From positions 1 through 64,000 of the forward strand of contig JAHCHY010000003.1 of assembly GCA_026129485.1 (NCBI GenBank): a stretch of DNA of 64,000 bases, read 5' to 3'. Position 1 is the stretch's first letter. The number at the start of each line of letters is the position of its first letter. Source of the DNA: Cyclobacteriaceae bacterium. GTDB lineage: Bacteria; Bacteroidota; Bacteroidia; Cytophagales; Cyclobacteriaceae. The notes under the pieces are model-generated. The model did not search any database, was not told the DNA's origin, and saw only the letters and a program-made list of their open reading frames with translations. The position numbers were made by a program, and so were the translations under genes. This document shows positions 62,346 through 64,000 of the stretch, one piece after another.

Positions 62346-64000
62346 ATGAAAACCCCGCACAGCCATAAGAACCGCACGAAGGAGGAGGCTTTTCTTGACA
62401 TCATCAACGGGCTGCAGGTTGTTCACGACAGGGATAAGTACCTGTGCTCCATTTTTCTTTTCAAAGGCGACCGGTGGTATTTTGAAATAGCAGAAAACAC
62501 CCTGTGGGTGAGGATCGGGCATGTGTGGTCAGGTTTTGAAGCCGAATTCGGGCTTAAGCCTGAAGAAACCAAAACGTGCATTATGGATTTGGTGAACGTA
62601 CATTTTGAAAGGCAAAAATTCACAACTGAAAATCTCATCGTTAAGCCTGTTCTAATGGCCGATGCTGATTTTTTTAATGCGGGCACGCTTACCTACTTCA
62701 TGCCTTCCGTCCGGTACCAGCCCACAACAGTGGATTTTCATTTTAACATGCGCGGCCTGGCTCCTGCCTGCACAGAACAGAAAGAACGTACAAAGGAAGA
62801 TGCCTTTTTCGACATCATCAACGGGCTGCAGGTTGTTTACAACAGGATTAAGCGCCATTCCCTTTTCTTTTTTAAAGATAGTAACCTGTACTTCGAAATA
62901 GAAAAAGATACACTGTGGGTGAGCAGCCTGTATGTATGTTCGGTTCTTGAAGCCGGGTTTGGGCTTAAGCCCGATGAGGTGATGGAGTTTATTGCAGACA
63001 GGATGCAAACACACTTTAACATTAGCGGACTTGCGCTGATGGCGGCCGATGCCAGCCGGGAAACGGGAGAACTTGTAGCACCTAAAAATCGCACGAAAGA
63101 AGAAGCTTTTCAAAGCATCATCAACGGGCTGGTAATCCGGCACGACCGGATCTTGTATCCAAACTCCATCTTTTTCTTCAAGAACAACCGCTGGTGCTTT
63201 GAAATAGAAAAAAGCTCGCTATGGGTAGAAGCCCGGAATGTGTGGTCGGTCTTTGAAAAAGAATTCGGGCGCGGTAACGCTTATAAGGTGGGGGAATTTA
63301 TTACCGGTATGCTGGCCACGCATTTTAAAATGCACAAGCTCAGGCCTGTTAAAGGAGGACATGGTATCGTGGGGCAGGTGAACGAGCATTTTAAAACCCA
63401 CGCGCTCACGCCTGCCGCTGCATTAGCCGAAAAACAAAAGCAGTGGACAAAGGAAGAAGTCTTTTTCAACATCATCAACGGGCTGGTGATTGTTCACGAC
63501 AAGGCTAAGTACCCGCATTCCATTTTCCTTTTCAAGGATGACCGCTGGTATTTTGAAATAACGGGAAACACCTTGCGGGTGAATGCACATCATGTGTGGT
63601 CTGCTTTCGAAACCAAGTTTGGACTTATGCCTGATGAGGTAACAGCGCTTATCGCGCATGGGATGAAAACGCATCTGTGCATGAGCGGACTTGAGCCGGT
63701 GAGCGCCTCTGAAAACGAAAACCCCGAAGTGGACGAGCATTTTAAAATGCACGGACTTGCATACTTTTACTCAGAGCTGCCTGCGTTAAAGAAAAAGAAG
63801 CCCAACCGCACAAAGGAAGAAGCATTTCTGAATATCATCCAACGGCTGAAAATTGTCCATAAAGCAGGTCTACCCGGCATAATGATTCTTTCAAACTGCG
63901 ATCACCGGTATTTTGAAATAGAAGGGAAAGGAAACCGGATGTGGGTGGATAAAGATGTATGGTCAGGCCTTGAAGACGGGTTCGGGCTGACCAAAGATGA
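62346..64000 (+). CDS. Tandem-repeat protein of unknown family (C-terminus beyond window)
   Basis: An open frame of 551 codons from the ATG at 62346 to the right edge without a stop. No signal peptide or membrane segment. It consists of five tandem copies of an about 80-residue domain beginning near residues 9, 147, 248, 366 and 487. Each opens with xRTKEExF-xx-IINGL (IIQRL in the last), then a VHDR-like and YPxSIFxFK-like segment, a W/L-Y/C-FEI core, LWV, VWSxFE, FGLxPDEV and THFKMxGL. Linkers of 20-55 residues repeat the last motif in part (EHFKTHALTP, EHFKMHGLAY). Not matched to any family I know. A coding frame is preferred over minus-strand frames because the repeats are conserved at codon level. 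Confidence 0.85.
   Translation, partial: MKTPHSHKNRTKEEAFLDIINGLQVVHDRDKYLCSIFLFKGDRWYFEIAENTLWVRIGHVWSGFEAEFGLKPEETKTCIMDLVNVHFERQKFTTENLIVKPVLMADADFFNAGTLTYFMPSVRYQPTTVDFHFNMRGLAPACTEQKERTKEDAFFDIINGLQVVYNRIKRHSLFFFKDSNLYFEIEKDTLWVSSLYVCSVLEAGFGLKPDEVMEFIADRMQTHFNISGLALMAADASRETGELVAPKNRTKEEAFQSIINGLVIRHDRILYPNSIFFFKNNRWCFEIEKSSLWVEARNVWSVFEKEFGRGNAYKVGEFITGMLATHFKMHKLRPVKGGHGIVGQVNEHFKTHALTPAAALAEKQKQWTKEEVFFNIINGLVIVHDKAKYPHSIFLFKDDRWYFEITGNTLRVNAHHVWSAFETKFGLMPDEVTALIAHGMKTHLCMSGLEPVSASENENPEVDEHFKMHGLAYFYSELPALKKKKPNRTKEEAFLNIIQRLKIVHKAGLPGIMILSNCDHRYFEIEGKGNRMWVDKDVWSGLEDGFGLTKD
62370..64000 (+). repeat. Five tandem coding repeats
   Basis: Units begin at 62370, 62784, 63087, 63441 and 63804 (spacings 414, 303, 354 and 363 bases). 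The word atcatcaacgggctg is identical in the first four units, and the first two also share the bases that follow (caggttgtt), showing recent duplication or gene conversion. The fifth is the most diverged and is cut by the window edge. Confidence 0.9.

Noticed and set aside
62334-63752. Minus-strand frames across the pentarepeat region
   Set aside because: They mirror the repeats of the plus-strand frame, which is open through the entire region and conserved at codon level.

Overview
This window reads as a stretch of a Bacteroidota chromosome, most likely a gliding-type Cytophagales relative (inference). The signs are an AT-rich -7 element of the form TAnnTTTG before several genes, few Shine-Dalgarno sites, type IX secretion parts (PorT, a PorE-like TPR/propeller/OmpA protein), Bacteroidota-restricted families (DUF5606, DUF6588-like), many Sec signal peptides ending in AQ or lipoboxes ending in SC, and Kdo/LPS genes. 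Genes are dense and often overlap by 1-17 bp. No rRNA, tRNA, CRISPR array, IS element or prophage was recognised.

Layout. 1-8 kb: edge-truncated DHH phosphoesterase, ndk, gcvP, a secreted Gfo/Idh oxidoreductase, two small exported proteins, sdaA and a membrane protein. 8-18 kb: upp, M42-type peptidase, MATE transporter, acyl-CoA thioesterase, secreted M24 peptidase, plsC-gatC, a 998-residue membrane/TPR protein and gcvT. 18-28.6 kb: comB, amidohydrolase lipoprotein, MazG-like protein, a decayed fragment of a carboxyltransferase gene (pccB-like), ppx, then two AT-rich patches (about 22.1-23.4 and 26.3-27.7 kb) carrying orphan exported proteins and a frameshifted immunity-like gene. Core genes (MuiA/DUF4139, Ldh_2 dehydrogenase, dienelactone hydrolase) lie between and beside them. 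28.6-47 kb: folB-divIVA, a WD40 propeller, Sfp-type transferase, an AAA/DUF4143 ATPase behind a tandem palindromic repeat, SDR, ubiE-porT, acyltransferase, PorE-like protein, engB, DUF5606, fbp, aspartate kinase, LMW phosphatase, enoyl-CoA hydratase, waaA-rsgA. 47-53 kb: a four-gene two-component operon with no DNA-binding output. 53-64 kb: a glycosyltransferase/FemAB-like/DUF4442 operon, nhaC, exonuclease, YigZ, head-GIN protein, YhhN-MFS, prfB with its programmed +1 frameshift, and at the right edge an open frame of five tandem copies of an unrecognised domain.

How the genes fit together. gcvP, gcvT and sdaA point to glycine/serine catabolism. ubiE, engB, rsgA, prfB, gatC and ndk are housekeeping. 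waaA, plsC and the acyltransferases serve the envelope. PorT and the PorE-like protein serve protein export through the outer membrane. comB plus an Ldh_2 dehydrogenase 6 kb away could feed sulfonate (cysteate/sulfonolipid) synthesis, which is a hypothesis only. The best candidates for undescribed biology are the pentarepeat protein at 62346-64000, the phosphorelay operon at 47075-52997 (two kinases with an enlarged DHp region and a receiver-DHp protein lacking an ATPase domain), and the tandem palindromic repeat before the AAA/DUF4143 gene.
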